NCBI GenBank assembly: GCA_038522735.1
Contig: JBCBJX010000096.1
Coordinates: 1 to 11,772, forward strand
DNA: 11,772 nucleotides
From: JBCBJX01 sp038522735
Lineage (GTDB): Bacteria > Pseudomonadota > Alphaproteobacteria > Caulobacterales > Parvularculaceae
Reading direction: 5' to 3'
Below, one piece after another: positions 1 through 7,893 of the stretch (its first letter is position 1; every line of letters begins with the position of its first letter). The position numbers and the translations under genes are program-made. The notes beneath the pieces were generated by a model. That model searched no databases. It saw nothing but the letters and a program-made list of their open reading frames with translations, and was not told where the DNA came from.

Positions 1-1
1 C

Positions 2-706
2 CAGGCGATCAGCGAGATGACCGCGCCGGAGCTTCAGGAACGCAAGATCAAGCTGATGGACATCGCCCTCGGCCAGCCAGAGACGCCGGAGCGCCTTCAT
101 CTCCTCGCCGCCGTGCTCGTCGACGACATCGCCCGGGTGCCGCCGACGCGGGAGCGGGCCGACGTCGCCTCTTCCTTCGCCCTGGCGCTGCTCGCAGCCG
201 GCGACGGCGAGCGGGCCGCGAGCTGGATCGCGACCCTCATTCCGGGTCCGGACGGCCGACCGGCCGACGGAGCCTGGAAGAACCCGCAGCTCGCAGCCGA
301 CCTCACCCATTTCCTCGAACCGCTTGAGCCTCAGCTCGCACTTGCGCTCCGCGGCATCGCCCAGAGCGAAGGCGCCGACGTCAGGCAGCCGATCGGCCCG
401 CGGATCATCGAGCTCGGTAGCGACGATCCGGCGAGCGACGAGTATCGCGACCCGGCGGCCTATGCGGCGGGGCTTGTCGACGCCCTCGTCAACTGCATTG
501 AAAGCCGGTCCGCCGGCGTCTGCGCTCTCACGGCCGTCGTCGCGACGGACGCACCACTCGACCTCAAAGCCATGGGCGACGTCGTCCGCGACCGGGCGCT
601 CGAAGCCGGCGGCTTCGGCGCAGAGCGCGCCGCCTTTCGCTTCGAGGCGATGGAGCGCGAGCGTCTGGCGCTGCGCGCCATCGGCGCCGCCGAGGCGCGG
701 CGCTGA
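2..706 (+). CDS. Unrecognised protein, 5' end outside the window
   Basis: The reading frame is open from base 2, so the gene most likely starts upstream; the ATG at 17 has no convincing ribosome binding site. About 234 residues are visible. They are rich in Ala, Leu, Arg and Glu, with predicted helices and amphipathic stretches that suggest an all-helical, perhaps repeat-like fold. There is no signal peptide or membrane segment in the visible part, and I recognise no catalytic motif. Two cysteines lie close together in a C-terminal stretch (VNCIESRSAGVCAL). Its TGA stop (704-706) shares three bases with the probable CTG start of xerD, so the two are probably co-transcribed and translationally coupled. 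I cannot assign a function. Confidence 0.7.
   Translation, partial: QAISEMTAPELQERKIKLMDIALGQPETPERLHLLAAVLVDDIARVPPTRERADVASSFALALLAAGDGERAASWIATLIPGPDGRPADGAWKNPQLAADLTHFLEPLEPQLALALRGIAQSEGADVRQPIGPRIIELGSDDPASDEYRDPAAYAAGLVDALVNCIESRSAGVCALTAVVATDAPLDLKAMGDVVRDRALEAGGFGAERAAFRFEAMERERLALRAIGAAEARR
692..695 (+). promoter_or_regulatory. Ribosome binding site supporting the CTG start of xerD
   Basis: GAGG lies seven bases before CTG 703, a normal Shine-Dalgarno spacing. The more conventional ATG at 760 is preceded by GAGGCG about ten bases away (745-750), so the RBS alone does not settle the start. The protein alignment argument does more of the work. Confidence 0.3.
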
Positions 707-1644
707 CGCGCGGGTCTCCGGCCTCCGAAGACGCCGCCGCTATCGAGGCGTTCCTCGAGATGATGGCTGTGGAGCGGGGCGCCTCGGCGAACACTCTGCG
801 CAACTACAGGCGCGATCTTGAGCGCTTCGCCGCCTTCGCGACGGCGCGGAGTTCCGGCCTTTGCGCCAGCGACGCCGAGGCCGTCTCCGCCTATCTCCTG
901 AAACTCCAAAAAGACGGGCTCGCGGCGTCGACCGCAGCGCTTCGATATTCCGCCCTCAGCCAGTTCTTTAAATTTCAGTACGCCGAGGGCCTGCGCGGCG
1001 ACGACCCCACCGACGGGATCGACCGGCCGCGGGCCCGCCGCCCGCTCCCGAAAGTTCTGACGAAAGACGAGACCGCAGCCCTCGTCGCCGCCGCGGCGTC
1101 GCTCGAAGACACGCCGCGACGTCTTCGTTTGATGGCGATGATGGAGCTGATTTACGGCTCCGGTCTACGGGTGCACGAACTGGTCGGCCTGCCTTTGTCC
1201 GCTTACCGCGGCGGGCGGCCGACGCTCATCGTGCGCGGCAAAGGCGGCAAGGAGCGCGCGGCCCCGCTTTCGCCGCCCGCCGCGGCCGCGCTCGACGCCT
1301 ATCTGCCGGTCCGGGGCGTCTTCGTCGCTGGCGCGTCGTCGCCTTTCGTCTTCGCCTCACGCGGCAAGAGCGGGCACTTGACGACATCGCGCTTCGCCCA
1401 GCTTCTGAAAGAGCTTGCGATGGAGGCCGGCGTCGATCCGACCCGCGTCTCGCCCCACGTCCTTCGCCACGCGTTCGCGACGCATCTCCTGGAAGGCGGC
1501 GCCGACCTTCGGAGCGTGCAGGACATGCTCGGCCACGCCCATATCGGCACGACGGAGATCTACACCCATGTCGCGAACGAACGGCTTCGCGCGCTCGTCC
1601 GGGAGAACCACCCGCTCGCCGAACGGCCGCCCGCGGAAGACTGA
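703..1644 (+). CDS. xerD: Tyrosine recombinase XerD
   Basis: This is a site-specific recombinase that, with XerC, resolves chromosome dimers at dif. Numbering from the ATG at 760, the catalytic set is complete: R137 (GSGLR), K161 (GKGGKER), H233 and R236 (SPHVLRHAFATHLL), H259 (LGHA) and nucleophile Y268 (IYTHV). The spacings equal those I recall for E. coli XerD (R148, K172, H244, R247, H270, Y279). The SPHVLRHAFATHLL block and the C-terminal NERLRALVRENHP favour XerD over XerC. Starting at 760 would delete the first helix: the frame upstream reads AAAIEAFLE, matching the IEQFLD start of other XerD proteins. No ATG, GTG or TTG lies in frame between 703 and 760. CTG at 703, with GAGG at 692-695 and a CTGA overlap with the upstream stop, gives 313 aa and is my preferred start. 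The conventional start is 760 (294 aa). Confidence 0.93.
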   Translation: MTRGSPASEDAAAIEAFLEMMAVERGASANTLRNYRRDLERFAAFATARSSGLCASDAEAVSAYLLKLQKDGLAASTAALRYSALSQFFKFQYAEGLRGDDPTDGIDRPRARRPLPKVLTKDETAALVAAAASLEDTPRRLRLMAMMELIYGSGLRVHELVGLPLSAYRGGRPTLIVRGKGGKERAAPLSPPAAAALDAYLPVRGVFVAGASSPFVFASRGKSGHLTTSRFAQLLKELAMEAGVDPTRVSPHVLRHAFATHLLEGGADLRSVQDMLGHAHIGTTEIYTHVANERLRALVRENHPLAERPPAED

Positions 1645-1646
1645 GC

Positions 1647-1673
1647 CGGACGGCCCGACGCAGGGCGGGTCCG
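1647..1673 (+). terminator. Possible weak hairpin after xerD
   Basis: CGGAC (1647-1651) pairs with GTCCG (1669-1673), and inside it CCC (1654-1656) pairs with GGG (1663-1665). It lies just after the xerD stop. No T-tract follows, so it is at best a weak or factor-dependent terminator. In DNA this GC-rich such stems also arise by chance. Confidence 0.2.
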
Positions 1674-1746
1674 CCTCATCGTACCGCCGCTTGCGCGACC
1701 CTCTCGACGCCCCTTCCTTGCCGGACGATAGAAAACGGGAGGTTCC

Positions 1747-2874
1747 ATGCGGAGACTGATGACGACCGCGCTCTGCGTCTTTTCCGCCGCCTGCGCTTCG
1801 GCGAGCGACAATGAAGCGTTGCAGGAGCGACCGGAATTCGACGCCTTTCTGAAAGAATTTAGGATTGAGAACCGGGTGCAGAGCTTCTCCGTCGCCGTCG
1901 CGAAGGACGGAGACGTCATATTTTCCAAGGGCTATGGCTGGCAGGACCATGACGCCGAGGAGCCGACGACGCGGGAGACGTCCTATCTTGTCGCCTCGAT
2001 CACCAAAACCTTCACCGCCGCGACCCTCCTCGCCATGGAGGCGGACGGACATATCGATCTGCAGACGGATTTCACCGAGCTGAGCGACTGGGACGGTCGC
2101 TGCGCATGGCTCGCGGGTTCTGGCATCATTTTCGGTGGCGGCGCGACGCTTGACGACGGGACCGTCGTCGAGCCCGTCCCTTGCGAAACGCCGATCACCC
2201 TCGAACAGGTGCTCTCGCACCGCGTCAACGGGGAGCCGGGATCAGGCTTTCTCTATAACCCGGTCGTGTTCGGGCGGCTCTCCAATTTTGTGGAGGAGCA
2301 GACGGACCGCTCATGGCGCGACTGGATGCGGAGTTATGTCGTCGAGCCGGCGGGTCTCGACGCGACGGCGCTCGGCTGGCGCGATCCCGAAGGCGCGGGC
2401 GTCCTCACGCACCTCGCGCCGCCCTTCCGGCACACGGACCGCGAACGGGATCCGGACGGAATCGCGCCGTCGGTTCTTCCGAACCCGGAACTCAACGCCA
2501 GCTCCGGCGTCATCGCGAGCGCCGAGGAGCTCACACGCTACGGGTCCGCTCTTCTCGAAGGCCGCATTCTCGACAAGGCGCTTCTCCGACGCATGTGGAC
2601 GCCGCCTGCGCCCGGCGCGCCCTACGCCCTCGGCTGGTGGGTGGAGGAGTGGAAGGGCGAGCGCGTCGTCTGGCACGGCGGCTGGTGGCCGGACGCCTAT
2701 GCGGGCGTCCTCCTCATCATGCCGGAGCGCGGTCTCGTCTTCGCCGCTCAGGGCAATGCGGACGGGATCCATTGGGGCAACCCGCTGAACCGGGCCGCGG
2801 CGACGAAATCGCCCCTCGTTCGCGCGTTCCTTCATGAATTTGCGGCGTCCGAGGCGGCGTCAGTTGAGCCTTAA
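1747..2874 (+). CDS. Exported serine hydrolase, class C beta-lactamase / PBP-like fold
   Basis: The 375-aa protein belongs to the beta-lactamase/transpeptidase-like superfamily (serine esterases, D-aminopeptidases, class C enzymes). The active-site tetrad S84-I-T-K87 is clear (YLVASITKTFTAATL), with S84 the expected acyl-enzyme nucleophile. The usual Y-x-N element appears as Y170-N171-P in GSGFLYNPVVFGRL, and H310-G-G in VVWHGGWWPDAYAG occupies the KTG/HxG position. The N-terminus is a short Sec signal peptide. Cleavage could be at ACASA/S (type I) or at C16 as a lipoprotein, though the SAAC box lacks the usual Leu. C119 and C146 could form a periplasmic disulfide. The start is supported by GGGAGG at 1737-1742, four bases before ATG. 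The substrate cannot be told from sequence. The gap of about 100 bases after xerD suggests its own transcription. Confidence 0.88.
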   Translation: MRRLMTTALCVFSAACASASDNEALQERPEFDAFLKEFRIENRVQSFSVAVAKDGDVIFSKGYGWQDHDAEEPTTRETSYLVASITKTFTAATLLAMEADGHIDLQTDFTELSDWDGRCAWLAGSGIIFGGGATLDDGTVVEPVPCETPITLEQVLSHRVNGEPGSGFLYNPVVFGRLSNFVEEQTDRSWRDWMRSYVVEPAGLDATALGWRDPEGAGVLTHLAPPFRHTDRERDPDGIAPSVLPNPELNASSGVIASAEELTRYGSALLEGRILDKALLRRMWTPPAPGAPYALGWWVEEWKGERVVWHGGWWPDAYAGVLLIMPERGLVFAAQGNADGIHWGNPLNRAAATKSPLVRAFLHEFAASEAASVEP

Positions 2875-2937
2875 CGCTGGTCGGGGTAGCGATAGCCGCT
2901 GATTTCAACGGTTTGATCCTGCCGCCGGAGGCGTTCG

Positions 2938-3918
2938 ATGCGCACCTATCTCGATTTTGAAAAACCGCTCGCCGACCTTGAGGGTCGGATCGAGGATTTG
3001 AAGCAGATGAACGGCGCCGCCGAGGAAAGCGGCGTCGATGTTGAAGAAGAGATCGAGCGGCTTGAAGCCAAGGCCTCAGACCTCTTGCGCGACACCTATT
3101 CCAAGCTCACGCGCTGGCAGAAGACGCTGGTCGCCCGCCACCCGGCGCGGCCTCACTTCAAGGACTACACGGCGGCGATGTTCGAGGACTTCACGCCCCT
3201 CGCCGGCGATCGCGGGTTTTCCGAGGACCCCGCTGTTCAGGGCGGGCCCGCCCGGTTCCGGGGACGGCCGGTGATGGTGATCGGCCATGAAAAAGGCGCC
3301 GACACTGAAAGCCGCATTCACCACAACTTCGGGATGGCGCGGCCGGAAGGGTATCGCAAGGCGATGCGCCTCATGGAGATGGCCGAGCAGTTCGCGATGC
3401 CGGTCGTCACCCTGGTCGACACGCCGGGCGCCTACCCCGGCAAGGGCGCGGAGGAGCGCGGCCAGGCGGAGGCGATCGCCGCGTGTACTGAGAAATGCCT
3501 CGGTCTGGAGACGCCGCTGATCGCGGCCGTCGTCGGCGAGGGCGGCTCGGGCGGCGCTGTCGCGCTCGCCGCGGCGAACTCCGTCCTGATGTTCGAGCAC
3601 GCCGTTTACTCGGTGATTTCGCCGGAGGGCTGCGCGTCGATCCTCTGGAAAGACGCCGCCGGGAAGGGCGAGAACAAGGCGCCGGACGCGGCCGAGGCCA
3701 TGAAGCTCGCAGCGCAGGACCTTTTCGAGCTCGGCGTCATCGACGCGGTGGTTGATGAACCGCTCGGCGGCGCCCACCGCGATCCGGCGGCGGCCTGCGT
3801 CGCGCTCGGCGATGAAATAGAAAATCAGCTCGCGGCGCTTTCGACGCTCGACCGCGCCGCGGCGCGGGCCCAGCGCCGTGAAAAATTTCTCGCGATCGGA
3901 CGGCTTGAGGCGGCCTAG
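2938..3918 (+). CDS. accA: Acetyl-CoA carboxylase carboxyltransferase subunit alpha
   Basis: AccA pairs with AccD to transfer the carboxyl group from biotin on AccB to acetyl-CoA, making malonyl-CoA for fatty acid synthesis in the cytoplasm. The 326-aa protein has the normal length. It opens with the typical MRTYLDFEKPLADLE helix and has an N-terminal coiled-coil-like region to about residue 60. The crotonase-type core follows, with FRGRPVMVIGHEKG (107-120), the LVDTPGAYPG block (159-168) and the GEGGSGGA oxyanion loop (200-207), then ISPEGCASILWKD (227-239). The ATG has GGAGG at 2927-2931, six bases upstream. The sulfotransferase-like gene follows after 27 bases and may be co-transcribed. 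XerD and AccA genes are often neighbours in alphaproteobacteria (from memory); here the serine hydrolase sits between them. Confidence 0.97.
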   Translation: MRTYLDFEKPLADLEGRIEDLKQMNGAAEESGVDVEEEIERLEAKASDLLRDTYSKLTRWQKTLVARHPARPHFKDYTAAMFEDFTPLAGDRGFSEDPAVQGGPARFRGRPVMVIGHEKGADTESRIHHNFGMARPEGYRKAMRLMEMAEQFAMPVVTLVDTPGAYPGKGAEERGQAEAIAACTEKCLGLETPLIAAVVGEGGSGGAVALAAANSVLMFEHAVYSVISPEGCASILWKDAAGKGENKAPDAAEAMKLAAQDLFELGVIDAVVDEPLGGAHRDPAAACVALGDEIENQLAALSTLDRAAARAQRREKFLAIGRLEAA

Positions 3919-3945
3919 AGGCGACGGCTGAGGGCTGCGCGCGGG

Positions 3946-4923
3946 ATGCGCCTCGTCCTGCATATCGGTGCGACGAAAACGGGGAGTTCGGCCTTTCAGC
4001 GTCATTGCGCGGCGGAAGCCCCGGCGCTGCGCGAAGCGGGGCTCCTTTACCCGGATGTCGGCCTCGCCGCGGGGGCGCACCACCTGGTCGCGGCGGCGAT
4101 GCATCCGACGGCCCGCGGGCTGCACAAGGCGTTCTTCTCTTCCATGGATCGATCCGGTCCCGAACTCCTCCATCAGATGGCGGGCGAGATCATCGGCGCT
4201 GCGGACAGGGCGGGGGCGGAGCACATCCTTCTTTCGAGCGAGTACCTCTGGGGTCGGTTCTCGGACGTCTTTTATGAAGAATGGATCGCCGCGTTCCACG
4301 GGCTGGACGTGGAGGTCGTCGCGATCATTCGGCGTCAGGACGAATGGGCCCAATCCGCGTATCTGCAGGGCGTGAAGAACGGGCTCGCCGAACCGTTCGC
4401 CGATTGGTGGGCGCGCCGGTCAGCGCAGCCGCCCTTCGGCGCGCAATTCGACGAAGTGCTGCGGCCGTGGGCGGAGCGCCTCGGCGCGGACGCCGTCACG
4501 GTGCTGACCTATGACGACGTCGTCGAACGCGGCGACGCCGTCCGGGCGTTGCTTGCGGCGCTGGAGATCGACGATCTCCCCCTCGCCGCGGGCGCGCCGC
4601 GGGTCGTCAACCCGTCCCCAGCCGCCGGCGTCGTCGAGCTTCTTCGTACCACGAACGCCAGTTCGTTGCCGGACGCCGCGAAAGCGGACATCCGTCGCAT
4701 CGTGCTGAAATCAGGCGAGCACCGGCCTGTCGGCGCGCCGATCGACATCATTCCAAACGAAGAAAAGCTCGCCCTGCTTGATGAGGCGAAGCGCGCGAAC
4801 GCTTACATTCTTCAAACGTTCATGCGTGACGGTCGTGAAAAGCTGTTCTCGAAACCGTGGCCTGCAGCCAAAGCGAGCGCGCAGCCCGTTACATCGTTCG
4901 CGCTTCGGTCAAGGCGTTCGTGA
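3946..4923 (+). CDS. Sulfotransferase-like P-loop protein
   Basis: The 325-aa cytoplasmic protein has the marks of the PAPS-dependent sulfotransferase fold. A 5'-phosphosulfate loop sits at the very N-terminus (HIGATKTGSSAF, residues 6-17; K11, T12, S14, S15). A 3'-phosphate region lies at residues 129-139, R129-R130-x-D-E-W-x-x-S137-x-Y, and a TYDD element follows near 188-191. There is no signal peptide. The acceptor is unknown; such genes in marine alphaproteobacteria often modify surface glycans or small molecules, but nothing nearby identifies one. The ATG has GAGGG at 3930-3934, rather far at 11 bases. The last 11 codons and the stop overlap the 3' end of secA on the opposite strand by 35 bases. 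Some related proteins are annotated only as hypothetical P-loop proteins, so the enzymatic call is family-level. Confidence 0.75.
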   Translation: MRLVLHIGATKTGSSAFQRHCAAEAPALREAGLLYPDVGLAAGAHHLVAAAMHPTARGLHKAFFSSMDRSGPELLHQMAGEIIGAADRAGAEHILLSSEYLWGRFSDVFYEEWIAAFHGLDVEVVAIIRRQDEWAQSAYLQGVKNGLAEPFADWWARRSAQPPFGAQFDEVLRPWAERLGADAVTVLTYDDVVERGDAVRALLAALEIDDLPLAAGAPRVVNPSPAAGVVELLRTTNASSLPDAAKADIRRIVLKSGEHRPVGAPIDIIPNEEKLALLDEAKRANAYILQTFMRDGREKLFSKPWPAAKASAQPVTSFALRSRRS

Positions 4924-7783
4924 GGGCGCCGTGGCAGGCCTTGTACTTCTTGCCTGAGCCGCAAGGGCAGGGGGCGTTGCGCGGTACGTGGCCCCACGTA
5001 GACGGATCTTTCGGATCGATGCTGCGCGCTATCGCCCGTCCGCGGGCGGAGTTGTCGCCGAGAGACGGGCGGTCCTGCGGGCGCGTCATCTCGTTTTCGC
5101 CGGTCCGCGGATCGCTGTGGGTCTCGGTCAGCGTTTCGGGTTGCGGCGGAGGCGGCGGCAGATCGTCCATGCGCTGAATGCGGACGCGGGCCAGGGCGCG
5201 GACAACGTCCCGCCGCAACCCGTCGAGGAGCGCCTCGAACAGGGAAAAAGCTTCGGTCTTGAACTCGTTCAGCGGGTCCCGCTGGCCGTAGCCTCGAAGG
5301 CCGACGACGGAGCGCAGATGGTCCAGCGTCTGCAGGTGGTCGCGCCAGTTGTAGTCGAGGGTGTTGAGAAGCAGCATCTTCTCGAGCTTGCGCATGGTGT
5401 CCGGGCCGACGTCGACGGTGCGGCGGGCGGCGAAGCTGTCCGCCTCTTTCATGATGCGTTCGCGGATTTCAGAATCCGCGACGCCTTCCTCGCTCGCCCA
5501 GTCCTTCACGTCCATCGCCTCCCCGAAGATCTCCTCGATCTCGGCGGAAAGGCCGTCGATATCCCATTGCTCCGCATAGGACTTCGGCGGGATATGCGCG
5601 GCGACGAGATCGTCGATCAGCTGTTCGCGCATGTCGGCGATCACGTCCTCGACGTTCTCGGCCGACATAAAGTCGATGCGCTGCTCGTAGATCGCCTTGC
5701 GCTGATCGTTGACGACATCGTCGTATTTCAGAACGTTTTTGCGGATGTCGAAATTGCGTTGTTCGACCTTCTTCTGCGCTGTCTCGACGGCGCGCGTGAA
5801 CCAAGGGTGTTCGATAGATTCGCCGCGCTCGATGCCAAAGCGCTTCATCATCTTCTCAAGCCCCGTACCGAATATCCGCATCAGGTCGTCTTCGAGGGAG
5901 AGATAGAATTTCGACGCGCCGGGATCGCCCTGCCGGCCCGAGCGGCCGCGCAGCTGGTTGTCGATCCGCCGGCTCTCATGACGTTCCGTACCGAGAACAT
6001 AAAGCCCGCCTGCGTCCAGGGCTTCTTGTTTGCGTTCAGCGATCCGCGCTTCGATCTCAGCGCGCTTCGCGGCGATCGCGTCTTCATCATCGCCCTCGGC
6101 GATATGCTCCATCAACTCCTTGTCGACGGAGCCGCCAAGCTGAATGTCCGTGCCGCGGCCGGCCATATTGGTCGCGATGGTGATCGCGCCCGGAACGCCG
6201 GCTTCGGCGACGATCTGCGCCTCCTGTTCGTGATAGCGCGCGTTCAGAACGTTGTGGGGGAGGGGCTCCTTGTTTTTCGCAAGAGCGCGGATTTCGCCCG
6301 CGCGCTTCAAAATCTCCTCTTTATATTCCCTGTCTTTCTCTTTTTTGTCCTTCAGGTCCGCCGCCTCGTCTTCAAGGCGTTTGGCGATCGAGAGAAAGCG
6401 CTTCTTGTCCTTCAGGAGCGATGAGAGGAGTTCGGATTTTTCAATGGAGACGGTGCCGACGAGAACCGGCTGACCGCGGAGATAGCAGTCGATCAGCTGC
6501 TCGGTGATCGCCTCGTACTTTTCCTCCGCGCTCATATAAAGCTCGTCGTCAAAGTCCTCGCGGGCGACCGGCCGGTTCGTCGGGATCGCGGAAACCTCGA
6601 GCTTGTAGATGTCGGCGAATTCGGATTCCTCCGTCAGCGCCGTGCCGGTCATGCCCGCGAGTTTTTCAAAGAGCCGGAAATAGTTCTGGAAGGTGATGGA
6701 GGCGAGCGTCTGGTTCTCCGGCTGGATCTCCACCTTCTCCTTCGCCTCGACGGCCTGATGCAGGCCCTCCGACCACCGACGGCCTTCCATCATGCGGCCG
6801 GTGAATTCGTCAATGATCATGACCTTCCCGTTACGGACGATATAGTCCTTGTCGCGCTGGAAGATCTTGTGGGCCCTGACGGCGTTGTTCACATGGTGAA
6901 CGACGGAGACGTTCGCCGCGTCGTAGAGGTCTTCGCCTTCGAGGAGGTCCGCCTCGCGGAGGAGAACTTCGATCTTCTCATTGCCTTCCTCGGTCAGCGT
7001 CGCCGAGCGCGCTTTCTCGTCGATCTCATAGTCGCCTTCTTCGAGCTGCGGCATTAAGGCGTCGATGGTCGTGTAGAGTTCGGATTTGTCCTGGGTCGGA
7101 CCGGAGATGATGAGCGGCGTGCGCGCCTCGTCGATCAGGATCGAATCCACCTCGTCGACGATGGCGAAGCGGTGGCCGCGCTGGACCATGTCCTCCATGC
7201 GGGACTTCATGTTGTCGCGCAGATAGTCGAAGCCGAATTCGTTGTTGGTGCCGTAAGTGACGTCGGCGGCGTAGGCGGCCCGGCGTTCATGGTCTTCGAG
7301 GCCGTGGACGATGCAGCCGACCTCGAGGCCGAGGAAGTTGTAGACCCGGGCCATCCAGTCGCTGTCGCGCTGGGCGAGGTAGTCGTTGACGGTGACGACG
7401 TGGACGCCCTTGCCCTCAAGAGCGTTGAGGTAGACCGGCGCCGTCGCAACCAGCGTCTTGCCTTCGCCGGTCTTCATCTCCGCAATCGAGCCCTGGTGAA
7501 GCACCATGCCGCCGACCAGCTGCACGTCGTACTGGCGCTGTCCGAGGGCGCGTTTCGCCGCCTCGCGCGCGGTGGCGAAGGCTTCGTTCAGGAGGTCGTC
7601 GAGGGTTTCGCCGTCCGCCAGGCGGGCTTTGAACCTGTCGGTCTGGGCCTTCAGCTCCGCATCGGATAAGCGGGCGATCTCGTCTTCGAGGGCGTTGATG
7701 GCCTCGACTCGCCGAAAAAGCGGTTTCAGACGGCGCTCGTTCGCGGAACCGAAAAGTTTCTTGGCGAGGGTCTTCAACGCCAT
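4889..7783 (-). CDS. secA: Preprotein translocase ATPase SecA
   Basis: SecA is the ATPase that drives unfolded preproteins through SecYEG. The 964-aa form opens with MALKTLAKKLFGSANERRLK. It has Walker A MKTGEGKT (103-110), the TVNDYLAQRD motif (131-140), the DEVD box (210-213), the TGTALTE region (379-385), ATNMAGRGTDI (537-547), QLRGRSGRQGDPG (610-622) and the helical scaffold. A Pro-rich linker (875-882) leads to a C-terminal SEC-C zinc site, C939-x-C941-x8-C950-H951. At 964 residues it is longer than the usual ~900, mostly through an extra charged segment at about 458-506 in the second nucleotide-binding domain. I start at 7783, with GGAGG ten bases upstream. A GTG at 7867 would add 28 Arg/Pro-rich residues unlike any SecA and would lie inside the predicted -10 box. 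The gene is divergent from the parvulin gene. Confidence 0.98.
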   Translation of the reverse strand: MALKTLAKKLFGSANERRLKPLFRRVEAINALEDEIARLSDAELKAQTDRFKARLADGETLDDLLNEAFATAREAAKRALGQRQYDVQLVGGMVLHQGSIAEMKTGEGKTLVATAPVYLNALEGKGVHVVTVNDYLAQRDSDWMARVYNFLGLEVGCIVHGLEDHERRAAYAADVTYGTNNEFGFDYLRDNMKSRMEDMVQRGHRFAIVDEVDSILIDEARTPLIISGPTQDKSELYTTIDALMPQLEEGDYEIDEKARSATLTEEGNEKIEVLLREADLLEGEDLYDAANVSVVHHVNNAVRAHKIFQRDKDYIVRNGKVMIIDEFTGRMMEGRRWSEGLHQAVEAKEKVEIQPENQTLASITFQNYFRLFEKLAGMTGTALTEESEFADIYKLEVSAIPTNRPVAREDFDDELYMSAEEKYEAITEQLIDCYLRGQPVLVGTVSIEKSELLSSLLKDKKRFLSIAKRLEDEAADLKDKKEKDREYKEEILKRAGEIRALAKNKEPLPHNVLNARYHEQEAQIVAEAGVPGAITIATNMAGRGTDIQLGGSVDKELMEHIAEGDDEDAIAAKRAEIEARIAERKQEALDAGGLYVLGTERHESRRIDNQLRGRSGRQGDPGASKFYLSLEDDLMRIFGTGLEKMMKRFGIERGESIEHPWFTRAVETAQKKVEQRNFDIRKNVLKYDDVVNDQRKAIYEQRIDFMSAENVEDVIADMREQLIDDLVAAHIPPKSYAEQWDIDGLSAEIEEIFGEAMDVKDWASEEGVADSEIRERIMKEADSFAARRTVDVGPDTMRKLEKMLLLNTLDYNWRDHLQTLDHLRSVVGLRGYGQRDPLNEFKTEAFSLFEALLDGLRRDVVRALARVRIQRMDDLPPPPPQPETLTETHSDPRTGENEMTRPQDRPSLGDNSARGRAIARSIDPKDPSTWGHVPRNAPCPCGSGKKYKACHGALTNALTEARTM

Positions 7784-7793
7784 CGGCGGACGT

Positions 7794-7798
7794 CCTCC
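7794..7798 (-). promoter_or_regulatory. Ribosome binding site of secA
   Basis: GGAGG on the minus strand lies ten bases before the ATG at 7783. With the canonical MALKTLAKKLFG N-terminus it fixes the start and argues against the longer frame that begins with GTG at 7867. Confidence 0.75.
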
Positions 7799-7865
7799 AG
7801 CTGGGTTGGGGCGCCGCGAGCGGACTGGGCGACGCGTCAGGCGCGGTCGCGCTGCGGCGGTTCGC

Positions 7866-7893
7866 ACTTAATGAGGGCCAGATAGGGTGTCAA
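7866..7893 (-). promoter_or_regulatory. Candidate sigma70-type promoter of secA
   Basis: On the minus strand a perfect TTGACA (7893-7888) is followed after 16 bases by TTAAGT (7871-7866), which matches the -10 consensus at only three of six positions. Transcription would begin near 7859, giving a leader of about 75 bases before the secA ATG. The -35 box overlaps the GTG start codon of the divergent parvulin gene. Alternative -10 registers (ATTAAG, CATTAA) are possible. This is motif reading only. Confidence 0.4.

Noticed and set aside
1357..2220. 287-residue minus-strand frame opposite xerD and the serine hydrolase
   Set aside because: It is antisense to two genes with intact catalytic motifs and has no protein features of its own.
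2864..2892. Possible accA promoter, TTGAGC then TAGCGA at 17 bases
   Set aside because: The -10 match is poor and the -35 lies in the end of the serine hydrolase gene. It is no better than chance in this composition.
3076..4353. 425-residue frame on the minus strand opposite accA and the sulfotransferase gene
   Set aside because: It spans two well-supported genes in antisense and is Arg-rich with no recognisable domain, as expected in GC-rich DNA.
4988..6424. Long 478-residue frame on the + strand opposite secA
   Set aside because: It is an antisense shadow of the strongly conserved SecA coding sequence, with Arg/Ala/Val-rich, low-information content and no ribosome binding site.
7784..7867. 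N-terminal extension of SecA from GTG 7867
   Set aside because: The 28 added residues are Arg/Pro-rich and unlike SecA. A good ribosome binding site and the canonical N-terminus fix the start at 7783.
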